DNA from: Salinivirgaceae bacterium
Lineage (GTDB): Bacteria > Bacteroidota > Bacteroidia > Bacteroidales > SZUA-534
DNA length: 38,391 nucleotides
Assembly (NCBI GenBank): GCA_017645945.1
Contig: JAGCNL010000086.1
Coordinates: forward strand, 1 to 38,391
Direction of reading: 5' to 3'
Part shown: positions 24,233 through 31,481 of the stretch, piece after piece
Position numbering within the stretch: the first letter of the stretch is position 1
Layout of the letters: each line of letters starts with the position of its first letter
Position numbers and translations under genes: made by a program
Notes under the pieces: model-generated
The model's database searches: none
What the model was told of the DNA's origin: nothing
Seen by the model: the letters and a program-made list of their open reading frames with translations, nothing else

Positions 24233-25192
24233 TTATTTTTTCGCAGCGCGTGCTTCGTTCAGGAAGTTGACCACTTTTGCCAGATTCTCTTTCGAGTACA
24301 TATTGAACCCGTGTCCGCCATCTTCAACAGGAATGAAGTCAGTCTTCACACCTTTGGCTTTCAGAGCGTTGTAGAAACTTTCACCCTGGCAGAAAGGCAC
24401 CACATTGTCTTTTTTGCCGTGGCAGACAATTAACGGTGGGTCCGACGGGTCGATGTAGGCTGTTGCGCTCAAAGCCTTGTAGCGGTTTTCGTTGCCTTCG
24501 CGAAGTACGCCCAAAACAACTTCCTCTGGCGATGTCGGCATCTTCATAGCTTCGCCACAATCCATGTGCTGCAAATCAACCGGGCCTGACCAGTCGCAAG
24601 CTGCGTCAACGCTGCTGCTGAAGTTGGTGAACTGGCCAACGTTGCCTTCAAGATCAACCTCGTAACCGTCAACATTGGCAATCTTCTCGTTGCGAGTGGT
24701 GGCGGCAAGTGATGCCAAGTGTCCGCCCGATGAAAAACCCGAGGTTGCAATGAATGAAGTGTTGAATTTGTATTTGTCGGCATTGCCGCGAACAAAGCGA
24801 ATGACAGCCTTAATATCGTTTATCTGTGCTGGATATTTGGCATCGCTGCTCGAGCGGTGGTTGGGTGTTACAACAGCGTAACCAGCATCGAGTAGGGCAG
24901 CGCAAATAGTGTTGAGGTCGGCAGCACCCTTCGAGTTGTTGCTGAACCACGCACTTCCGTAGATGTGGATAACTACTGGATAGCTCTCTTTCTCCTCTTT
25001 CGGCAGATAGATGTCAAGGTTGTGGTAAACCTCGTTGTCGCCAGCGTAGTTGATGTTGAGAAACTTTTGCGAGTAGCGCATTGTGTCGGTGCTGTTTTGG
25101 TTTCCGCCAAAGCCGCCGAAACCACCTCCCATCTGTGCAAAACCGGCTATGCTCAGCAATCCGGCAGCAAGTGTAAGTCCTAATTTTTTCAT
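24233..25192 (-). CDS. Secreted alpha/beta hydrolase (BD-FAE/acetyl-esterase-like)
   Basis: A 319-residue enzyme with signal peptide MKKLGLTLAAGLLSIAGFAQ, then an unusual GGGFGGFGG stretch (residues 22-30) right after the predicted cleavage site. The hydrolase core has VVIHIYGSAWFS (oxyanion region, a variant of HGGGW), GFSSGG (nucleophile Ser154), an acid in HGKKDNVVPF, and His in DGGHGF. The BD-FAE family removes acetyl or feruloyl groups from plant polysaccharides, which suits a gut or rumen bacterium, but the substrate is inferred. No carbohydrate-active neighbours are present. It is its own transcription unit, with a -7 box and a terminator. Confidence 0.85.
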   Translation of the reverse strand: MKKLGLTLAAGLLSIAGFAQMGGGFGGFGGNQNSTDTMRYSQKFLNINYAGDNEVYHNLDIYLPKEEKESYPVVIHIYGSAWFSNNSKGAADLNTICAALLDAGYAVVTPNHRSSSDAKYPAQINDIKAVIRFVRGNADKYKFNTSFIATSGFSSGGHLASLAATTRNEKIANVDGYEVDLEGNVGQFTNFSSSVDAACDWSGPVDLQHMDCGEAMKMPTSPEEVVLGVLREGNENRYKALSATAYIDPSDPPLIVCHGKKDNVVPFCQGESFYNALKAKGVKTDFIPVEDGGHGFNMYSKENLAKVVNFLNEARAAKK

Positions 25193-25227
25193 ATCTCTAA
25201 TGTTTAAGTGAGTTTTTTATCGTTCAA

Positions 25228-25235
25228 CAAATTTA
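25228..25235 (-). promoter_or_regulatory. Bacteroidota -7 box (TAAATTTG) for the alpha/beta hydrolase gene
   Basis: Reads TAAATTTG on the minus strand, 36-43 bases before the ATG at 25192. Confidence 0.5.
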
Positions 25236-25311
25236 ACATTCATTCCAACAAATTGAACTTTTGTTCGATTGTTTTTTGTCTTGCCTTCAGTCTACCCCTT
25301 CACAGCACTAC

Positions 25312-25345
25312 AAAAAAAAAGCCCCGCAGACGTCGTCTGCGGGGC
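25312..25345 (-). terminator. Strong intrinsic terminator of the 25389-26795 gene
   Basis: An 11-bp perfect GC-rich stem (25321-25331 with 25335-25345) with a 3-nt loop is followed on the minus strand by nine T (25312-25320). It is the strongest terminator in the window, in keeping with the likely high expression of the gene it ends. Confidence 0.95.
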
Positions 25346-25388
25346 CAATGTGTTATTAACAGTTAAACTATTAAAATTTACTTGTTAA

Positions 25389-26795
25389 TTATTTCACAAA
25401 CTTAACTGTCTTGTTGCCAACCTTAGCAATGTAGAGGCCAGACTTCAGATCAGATACGTTGAGAGAAGCAGCATTCTTAACAGACTTAACAGCTACACCA
25501 TTGATGTTGTAGATTACCATATCGGTAGCCTCAGAAGCGTAAAGAACGTTACCTGCGAAGTAAGCCTTGATAGCTGTAGCCTCGTTGATAGCTGTAACAG
25601 GTTTAGTCTCTTTCTCTGTAATCTCAGTACCAGCAACTACGTCAAGATCGTTAGATTTAGCAACAACTTTACCATCAACAGTCAGCTCAACGTTCTTCAA
25701 GAAGATGTTGTAAGCGTCACCCCAGTTCTGGAAGTCCTTGTCGGTCTTTCTGCCGCTCAGGTGCAATTCGAAGAACCAGTTGTCAGTGATAGTGTCAGCA
25801 TAGTGCTTCCATTCTGTTGTCGGTTGGATAGCGCCCCATTTTGCACCTTGGTTACCAGCACCAGTTGCGATGTCGTCATGGCTAACGTTCCAGCCACCTG
25901 CAGCCTCGAAGTCAACTTTGTAGTCGAACGACAAGATCTTCTGAGTAGCCTCAGAAACACCAGCTAATTCCCAGTGAGCGAAGAACTGTACATCCCATGC
26001 ATTTTTAGCAACTGTAGTGTCAGCCAAGAAAGCAAATACTTTGTCGTCACCGTATTTAACAGTGTTAGTCAAAGCGTACATTTTGCCCTTGCTTGCAGCG
26101 TCTTTACCAACGAATACTGCTTTTGCTACAGAAGCAGCTGCAGTATCACCAGCGATTTTTGCATAGTCAACAACTGCAAAAGCCTCAGCTGCGATAGGAG
26201 CCTCAGGAACTTCAATTACAGGAGCAGCTTCCAACTCAGCCTCGTCAGCGTCAGTCTCTTTTGTAACAACAACGTCATCATAGTTGCAAGTGATAACGAT
26301 GTTACGCAGATAGAGAGTACCATCCTCACGACCGATAGAAGCGTTCACTGCGAGTGTACGGATTTCGCCAGAAGCTGCGAACTCCTCACCCTCGTATGTC
26401 TGCCACTCTTCAGTAGCCTCAAGAGTTGCCCAACCATCGTTGTTTACATAAGCGTGCGGGTCAGCATGGCCTTGTGCGTTGAATTTCACAACACCACTAC
26501 CTTCAGCTTTTCTGTAATCAAACTTCACTTGAATAGGAGTACCAGCAGGTACCACAGCGTCAGAGAATACAATGAAGAACTGAGAATCCCAGTCGTTAGC
26601 GTCAGCAGCAAAAACGTGAATGCCATAAACGCCGTTGTCAGGATTTACCCACTCGTTAACATCGCTGGCAGTCTCGTGACGACCGATATCACCAGTTTTT
26701 GCATCTTTTGCACCCGGGATATCACCTGCGAATGCAGTTGTGGCTGCGCCGAACATAGCGGCTACGGCCAAAGATTTTAGTAAAATGTTTTTCAT
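25389..26795 (-). CDS. Abundant secreted T9SS-sorted protein with duplicated jelly-roll (CBM-like) module
   Basis: A 468-residue protein with signal peptide MKNILLKSLAVAAMFGAATTAFA and a short T9SS-like sorting tail (VIYNINGVAVKSV ... LNVSDLKSGLYIAKVGNKTVKFVK). Between them are two similar modules, with WDSQFFIVFSD ... IQVKFDYRKAEGSG ... TEEWQTYEGE (about residues 70-135) and WDVQFFAHWEL ... LSFDYKVDFEAAGG ... TTEWKHYADT (about 265-340). They are joined by an acidic, Ala-rich linker, in the style of CBM4_9-like jelly-rolls. Codons favour GCT/GCA, GGT, CGT and GTT with few GCG or CGC, unlike neighbours, which suggests high expression. Function is unknown; it could be a major surface or S-layer-like protein (speculative). 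Confidence 0.75.
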   Translation of the reverse strand: MKNILLKSLAVAAMFGAATTAFAGDIPGAKDAKTGDIGRHETASDVNEWVNPDNGVYGIHVFAADANDWDSQFFIVFSDAVVPAGTPIQVKFDYRKAEGSGVVKFNAQGHADPHAYVNNDGWATLEATEEWQTYEGEEFAASGEIRTLAVNASIGREDGTLYLRNIVITCNYDDVVVTKETDADEAELEAAPVIEVPEAPIAAEAFAVVDYAKIAGDTAAASVAKAVFVGKDAASKGKMYALTNTVKYGDDKVFAFLADTTVAKNAWDVQFFAHWELAGVSEATQKILSFDYKVDFEAAGGWNVSHDDIATGAGNQGAKWGAIQPTTEWKHYADTITDNWFFELHLSGRKTDKDFQNWGDAYNIFLKNVELTVDGKVVAKSNDLDVVAGTEITEKETKPVTAINEATAIKAYFAGNVLYASEATDMVIYNINGVAVKSVKNAASLNVSDLKSGLYIAKVGNKTVKFVK

Positions 26796-26825
26796 ACCTA
26801 AAAGATTTTAGTTAATAACACGAAG

Positions 26826-26833
26826 CAAATATA
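26826..26833 (-). promoter_or_regulatory. Bacteroidota -7 box (TATATTTG) for the abundant secreted protein
   Basis: Reads TATATTTG on the minus strand, 31-38 bases before the ATG at 26795. The 26796-27141 stretch otherwise holds no gene: it has AT-rich sequence, then the direct repeats noted at 27058-27141. Confidence 0.55.
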
Positions 26834-27057
26834 CATATTATTTTTAATCCGGTGTACCTGGCCTGTACTTTTTTTAAACATCGAAAACGGAAAGTTGGTA
26901 AACAAATTCGGGCAGTTGGTAATAGTTGGGCGTTTTTTGTCGGGTTTTGGAAGCCGAAAATTAGCCCAGAACGATTTTTCACCCATTTTTCGAGCAAGTT
27001 GAACTGATGTAGGCCGCGTTGAAATTCTTATTGCTATATATTATAGGTGTGGTGGAG

Positions 27058-27141
27058 TTGAAAGGTTTAGAAGTTGAAAGGTTTAGAAGTTAAACAAGTT
27101 TAAATCACTAACTCCTAACTCCTAATTCCTATATCCTAACT
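27058..27141. repeat. Direct repeats: two 16-bp TTGAAAGGTTTAGAAG units and degenerate ACTCCTA-type repeats
   Basis: TTGAAAGGTTTAGAAG occurs twice in tandem (27058-27073 and 27074-27089). After it comes a degenerate 7-9 bp repeat of ACTCCTA / ATTCCTA type (about 27107-27141). The last 20 bases (27122-27141) match the reverse complement of 35713-35732 with one mismatch, so this is a dispersed intergenic element, partly running into the end of aroE. Confidence 0.7.
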
Positions 27142-27888
27142 CTACTCGTTCCAAATCTCCCAAGCCCTGACAGCTTGGCCAATCAGCATGTCGAGTCCGT
27201 TTTTGATTGTTGCGCCCCGCTCTTTGGCTTTTTTCAGAAACAAAGTCTCTTCGGGGTTGTAAATCAAGTCGAAGCAGAGATGTTCCGCGCCAATGGCTTG
27301 ATAAGGAATATCGGGGCAGGCGTCAATTTTCGGTGACATGCCCAGCGGTGTACAGTTGACTATAAGCTTATGGCTATCAATGAGTTCGTTGGTAAGCTGC
27401 TGATATGAAAGGATGTTGTTGGCCGCATCAGCATTGCGCGACACAAACTGATAGCTGATGTTCAGCTTCTCAAGCACATAGCGCACTGCTTTTGAGGCGC
27501 CGCCCGTTCCCAAAATGAAGGCTTTGGTGTGGCAAGGTTTCAGCAGCGGGCGAAGCGAGTTCTCGAATCCCACAACATCGGAATTGCAGCCGCGCAGACG
27601 AATTTTATCACCATTGTGGATAATCTTCACAACATTCACTGCACCAACCTTTTGCGCGGTCTCGTCAACCTCGTCAAGATACTGCATCACCTTTTGTTTA
27701 TATGGTATGGTCACGTTTAGTCCGGCCAAGCCTGGCGCAGTCAGCACTTTTTCGGGGAAAAGAGCAATGTCTTCAATCTGAAAATTAAGATATTGGGCAT
27801 CAATATTTTCTGCTGCAAACTTCTTTGTGAAATAATCTTGCGAGAACGAGTGCCCCAATGGGTAGCCAACTAATCCGTATGTCTTCAT
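27142..27888 (-). CDS. aroE: Shikimate dehydrogenase
   Basis: Reduces 3-dehydroshikimate to shikimate with NADPH in chorismate synthesis (cytoplasm). The 248-residue product carries the shikimate-binding YPLGHSFSQ (residues 9-17), NVTIPYKQ with catalytic Lys64, NSDVVGF with the conserved Asp104, the NADP-binding GTGGASKAV (128-136), NCTPLGM, and a C-terminal GLDMLIGQAVRAWEIW. Length is a little short of the E. coli AroE (about 270), as usual in Bacteroidota. I chose the ATG at 27888, 4 bases after the stop of the upstream outer-membrane protein gene. Longer upstream sequence in frame belongs to that gene. Confidence 0.93.
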   Translation of the reverse strand: MKTYGLVGYPLGHSFSQDYFTKKFAAENIDAQYLNFQIEDIALFPEKVLTAPGLAGLNVTIPYKQKVMQYLDEVDETAQKVGAVNVVKIIHNGDKIRLRGCNSDVVGFENSLRPLLKPCHTKAFILGTGGASKAVRYVLEKLNISYQFVSRNADAANNILSYQQLTNELIDSHKLIVNCTPLGMSPKIDACPDIPYQAIGAEHLCFDLIYNPEETLFLKKAKERGATIKNGLDMLIGQAVRAWEIWNE

Positions 27889-27892
27889 TTTT

Positions 27893-29146
27893 TCATTTTT
27901 TACCTCCAAAACGCAGGCCTGCTGAAATGTCAATTCTGCCAAGACCTTCGTATTCATCTTTTTTAAGTTTGATTTTTTCTGTCGTCGCCGCGTATTCTTC
28001 GGTTGCAGCCGTCTTTTTTGTGTATTTCTTTAATGTTCCGCCCATTACTGACATACGCACACCCAATGCCATGCTTCTTGAAAACCAATAGTCATAACCA
28101 AAATCAAGAGCCCACCCCAACGTATTTCCTTTAATGGTAAAAGATTGATCGGCGACGGCCCCGTCATCGGTGCATTCAAAATAACCATCATCAAATTCCA
28201 ACCACTGCGTCTGCGTATTTCTCTTAATAGTAAAAGATTGACCAACGTAGGCATTGTTGTCTCCCAATTTCCCCTTTATAGTAAAAAATTGACCGGCGTA
28301 GGTTCCATCATCGGTGTATCCCAAATATCCGACAGAACAATTTAACAAAAGTGTTCCACGTTTTTTGGAGTCGTATAATCTTGCCGAAGCCATCAATCCG
28401 ATGTAGGGAATAGTGTGTTTATCCTCCACACGAACAGTTTTTTCCAAGATATAGTAACCCTCCCATGCGTATAAATCATACTCGTATCTGCAATATGGTA
28501 CTATAATCTCGGGCCCGACTATGGTTTGCAAATTTGAGGCTTTGAATAACGCACATTTAGCTCCAATGCCCAAATATTCGGAGAAATAATAGGCAAAATC
28601 AGCCTCCAAATGGTATCCGTTTTTTAGTTGTTTGATGTGGTCGGCATAATAAGAAGACAAATTCTTCGAAATTTCTGCCAAACGCCTGCTATACCCGCCA
28701 TTAAACGATAATGTCCACTTTTGATAATTGGAAAATGGATGATAGTAGTCGAACCTATATTTTTTCACTTGGTCCTCAGTAAGATGTTTAATGTCGGCTG
28801 AACTGTCAACTTTGTAATATAACTGATTAAACTTAAGCGCTACTATTTTACAGCGTATTGAATCGCCATCCTGCGTCAAAACCAAATCTTTAGGGCCGTT
28901 ATCGTTTAAATATTTTTCGGTTGAATTACTGTTGTAGAAGTCATACTTATAAGTTTTCACATCGGATTTGGGCAACTTTGAATGATATGTTTTGTCACCT
29001 TGACTAAACTTATAATGAATGATTCCTGACATTCGGTACTTAATCTTACAATTCAGCGAGTCTCCGTTGGTTGTTACAATCAAATCTTGGGAGTAAGATT
29101 GACAGAAAATCAACGTCAGCATTGAGGATAAGAGTAGCTTTTTCAT
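27893..29146 (-). CDS. Outer-membrane protein with duplicated N-terminal module and internal QSFTIK repeats
   Basis: A 417-residue protein with a signal peptide (MKKLLLSSMLTLIFCQSYS|QDL). Two tandem modules of about 50 residues follow: TTNGDSLNCKI ... VKTYKYDFY and TQDGDSIRCKI ... VKKYRFDYY (about residues 22-135). A beta-barrel-like part then starts (WTLSFNGGYSRR). Near residues 300-370 three short repeats occur: TDDGTYAGQFFTIKGK, GDNNAYVGQSFTIKRN and TDDGAVADQSFTIKGN. The C-terminus (DISAGLRFGGKK) ends in a barrel-like strand. No specific family is recognised. It lies four bases upstream of aroE and 59 bases after DUF368, in the same direction. Confidence 0.7.
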   Translation of the reverse strand: MKKLLLSSMLTLIFCQSYSQDLIVTTNGDSLNCKIKYRMSGIIHYKFSQGDKTYHSKLPKSDVKTYKYDFYNSNSTEKYLNDNGPKDLVLTQDGDSIRCKIVALKFNQLYYKVDSSADIKHLTEDQVKKYRFDYYHPFSNYQKWTLSFNGGYSRRLAEISKNLSSYYADHIKQLKNGYHLEADFAYYFSEYLGIGAKCALFKASNLQTIVGPEIIVPYCRYEYDLYAWEGYYILEKTVRVEDKHTIPYIGLMASARLYDSKKRGTLLLNCSVGYLGYTDDGTYAGQFFTIKGKLGDNNAYVGQSFTIKRNTQTQWLEFDDGYFECTDDGAVADQSFTIKGNTLGWALDFGYDYWFSRSMALGVRMSVMGGTLKKYTKKTAATEEYAATTEKIKLKKDEYEGLGRIDISAGLRFGGKK

Positions 29147-29172
29147 TGTTGGTTAGTGATATTCATTAAATA

Positions 29173-29199
29173 GTCTGTGTAATCTGTGTTGTCTGTGCG
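29173..29199. repeat. Three 9-bp GTCTGTGTA-type repeats
   Basis: Units GTCTGTGTA, ATCTGTGTT and GTCTGTGCG follow one another between DUF368 and the outer-membrane protein gene. Similar simple repeats elsewhere in the window suggest decayed intergenic repeat tracts. Confidence 0.55.
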
Positions 29200-29205
29200 A
29201 TGATT

Positions 29206-30132
29206 TTATTGCGTTTTTGCCTTCTCCGACGACCTCTCAAGCGCCCAAAGTGCCGCCATTCCGGCAATCATCAGCAGAATGGCCACAACAACCTCAACGC
29301 TGAACTCCTGCGGGAAATACATTTGGTAACTCTGGATTATCGGTTTGCCGTTTTTCAGCACCTCAACGCCGTCCTGCATCAGATAGACAGGATTTTTCCA
29401 CGGCCAAATGGTACCTAGGCTGCCAAAAATGAAGCCTGTGAGCACGGCCATCGTCTGGCGGGCGTATCGGCTCAAAAGCCACGACAGGAAATGCGAGAAC
29501 GCCAACAGCCCCACCACCACGCCAATGGCCACAGGGACAATGATTTTCATATCGAAATGCGACACGGCGTAAATCATTATCAGTTGGTAGTTGCCCATCA
29601 GAATCAGCACAAACGAGCCTGAAAGGCCTGGCAGAATCATACTGCAGACGGCCACCGCGCCGCAGATTATCAGATACCAAAAGGCGGTGTTCTCGGTTGC
29701 GGGATTCATCACCGAAAGGCCAAAGGCAACCGCGGCGCCAACCACGAACGAAACGGCCGCCGCAACATCGATTTTACCTATCGATTTGCCTACAAACCAA
29801 ACCGATACGAGTATCAGCCCGAAAAAGAACGACCACACGTAAACGGGGTACGACTGGAACAGGAACTCGAGCAGTTTGGCCACCGATATAATACTGACGC
29901 CGACGCCAAGGAACACCGACAGCAGAAAACCGAAATCGACGTGCTGCGCGAACTCTTTGAACTTGAATTTGAGCAACAGCCTAACCGCCTCAACATCAAA
30001 TGATTTGAGCGCGTTTATCAGCCGCTCGAAAATGCCTGTAAGCAGTGCAATGGTGCCGCCCGAAACGCCTGGAATGACGTTGGCCACACCCATTGCAAAG
30101 CCTTTCAGGAAATTGGCTATGTGTTCCCTCAT
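29206..30132 (-). CDS. DUF368 membrane protein (PopT-type undecaprenyl-phosphate translocase family)
   Basis: A 308-residue polytopic membrane protein. The DUF368 family signature is at the N-terminus (LKGFAMGVANVIPGVSGGTIALLTGIFERLI, residues 9-39), followed by about eight to ten hydrophobic segments. A second MILPGLSGSFVLILMG motif (about residues 165-180) repeats the VIPGVSGG pattern. DUF368 (PopT) and DedA proteins were reported to return undecaprenyl phosphate across the membrane for cell-wall synthesis; transfer to this organism is by family. It lies 6 bases after the threonine-synthase-like gene in the same direction. Confidence 0.88.
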   Translation of the reverse strand: MREHIANFLKGFAMGVANVIPGVSGGTIALLTGIFERLINALKSFDVEAVRLLLKFKFKEFAQHVDFGFLLSVFLGVGVSIISVAKLLEFLFQSYPVYVWSFFFGLILVSVWFVGKSIGKIDVAAAVSFVVGAAVAFGLSVMNPATENTAFWYLIICGAVAVCSMILPGLSGSFVLILMGNYQLIMIYAVSHFDMKIIVPVAIGVVVGLLAFSHFLSWLLSRYARQTMAVLTGFIFGSLGTIWPWKNPVYLMQDGVEVLKNGKPIIQSYQMYFPQEFSVEVVVAILLMIAGMAALWALERSSEKAKTQ

Positions 30133-30138
30133 TCCTGA

Positions 30139-31470
30139 TTATAAGTTGTAGATTTTCAGAATTTTGTCCCAAAGCATCGGCTCAAATTTCGAGCGGTCGA
30201 ACTTCTCGCACTCGTCAACCGAAGCCACGTGCTTGGTGGTGTAGATTATGCTCTCGACAAAGGCTGGCGCGCGGCGCGAACCCTCGCCAAGGTTGATAAG
30301 CACATCGTCGCCGTTCTTGAGCAAGCCGTTCTTCAGCGACTCGAAGAAGCCGCCAACGCAGACAGCCGCTGCAGGTCCAATGCGGACGGTGGTCTCGTAA
30401 GCCACAAGTTTCGCCATATCAGCAAGATATTGCTCATCGAAAGCAACAAAATCGCCACCCGACTCTTTCACGAGCGAAGCCACAATTGGGAAGGTTCCTG
30501 GCTTGCCTGTGGCCAAAATCGGAACGCTGGTCTTGGGGTTCTCGTAGCACGGATAGTCGTTCTGCCAACCCTCGGGGAAGCCTGCGGCCTTGGCTTTTGC
30601 GTAGCCCTCAACCATCGGTGTGCAGCCCGACGGCTGAACCATAATGAATCGCGGCAAGCGGTTGTCGTAGCCCAAACCCTCAAGGTCGGCGCAACCTTTG
30701 GCAATGGCAATCGGGCCTGTGCCACCGCTGACTGCCTGAATATAAACAGTCGGCAGTTTGCCCATTTGGCGCAGCCACTCAAAAACCATCGTCTTTTTGG
30801 CCTCAACGCGCATCGGGTCGGTGTTGCCGCCCGAAATCAGAATGCCGTATTTGGCCGAATAGTCGGCGGCCACCTTTTTGGCCATCGCATAGTCGCCCTT
30901 CACGCGGAACAGGCCCTGGCCATAGGTGTTTATCTCTGCCTCATTGATTTTCAGTGTGTCTTCGGGCACAAAAACGCCAAGGTTGATTCCCGCTTCAGCG
31001 AAATAGTGCGCGAAAGCGTTGGCAATGTTGCCCGTGCTGGCCACGCAGTAGTCCTTCACGCCGTTCTCCTTGAGCACGCTCGCTGTGACGGCTCCCGCCA
31101 CATCCTTGAAGGTGCCTGTGCCCTGGTTCAGGTCGTTGCGGTAGGCGCGGACGGTGATATCGAGATTGTAGTATTTCTTTGCGAACTTCTCCATAAACTC
31201 CCAACGGTCGACAGGAATGGCGCCCTCGGTGTGCGAAATCTCGTTTTTCTTATCGATAAGTGGCAGAAAATCAAAGTAATGCCAAACGTTCTCAACGTGT
31301 TCTTTTGTGTCGATAAGGTTCTTCAACTCGCTGTAGTCGCGGTGATATTTCACATCGACGTAAGTTCCGCCGCAGTGCGGGCATTTCTGATTGTTGGCAA
31401 ACCACTCCTTGAAACCTGGAATGTCGGCGCCGCATTTGCGGCAGTGAAGGTGGAATTTAGTGTCGCTCAT
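30139..31470 (-). CDS. Threonine-synthase-like PLP-dependent enzyme with N-terminal zinc ribbon
   Basis: A 443-residue fold-type II PLP enzyme. An N-terminal CxxC...CPHC zinc ribbon (Cys10, Cys13, Cys30, Cys33) precedes GTGTFKDVAG (PLP Lys122), ASTGNIANAFAHYFAEAG and the phosphate loop SGGTGPIAIAKG. The fold resembles threonine synthase, which makes threonine from O-phosphohomoserine. Relatives with different substrates include cysteate synthase (O-phosphoserine + sulfite), so I do not assign thrC. There are no other threonine-pathway genes nearby. It lies 11 bases after the TPR gene and 6 before DUF368, suggesting an operon. Confidence 0.8.
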   Translation of the reverse strand: MSDTKFHLHCRKCGADIPGFKEWFANNQKCPHCGGTYVDVKYHRDYSELKNLIDTKEHVENVWHYFDFLPLIDKKNEISHTEGAIPVDRWEFMEKFAKKYYNLDITVRAYRNDLNQGTGTFKDVAGAVTASVLKENGVKDYCVASTGNIANAFAHYFAEAGINLGVFVPEDTLKINEAEINTYGQGLFRVKGDYAMAKKVAADYSAKYGILISGGNTDPMRVEAKKTMVFEWLRQMGKLPTVYIQAVSGGTGPIAIAKGCADLEGLGYDNRLPRFIMVQPSGCTPMVEGYAKAKAAGFPEGWQNDYPCYENPKTSVPILATGKPGTFPIVASLVKESGGDFVAFDEQYLADMAKLVAYETTVRIGPAAAVCVGGFFESLKNGLLKNGDDVLINLGEGSRRAPAFVESIIYTTKHVASVDECEKFDRSKFEPMLWDKILKIYNL

Positions 31471-31481
31471 AGTAGTATAAA

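Noticed and set aside
25974..26780. Plus-strand open frame (268 codons) opposite the abundant secreted protein
   Set aside because: It is open because of the strong codon bias of the minus-strand gene. The translation is Ser/Cys/Val-rich, with no start context or family.
27058..27141. CRISPR array
   Set aside because: The 16-bp repeats are directly adjacent without spacers and only two copies exist.
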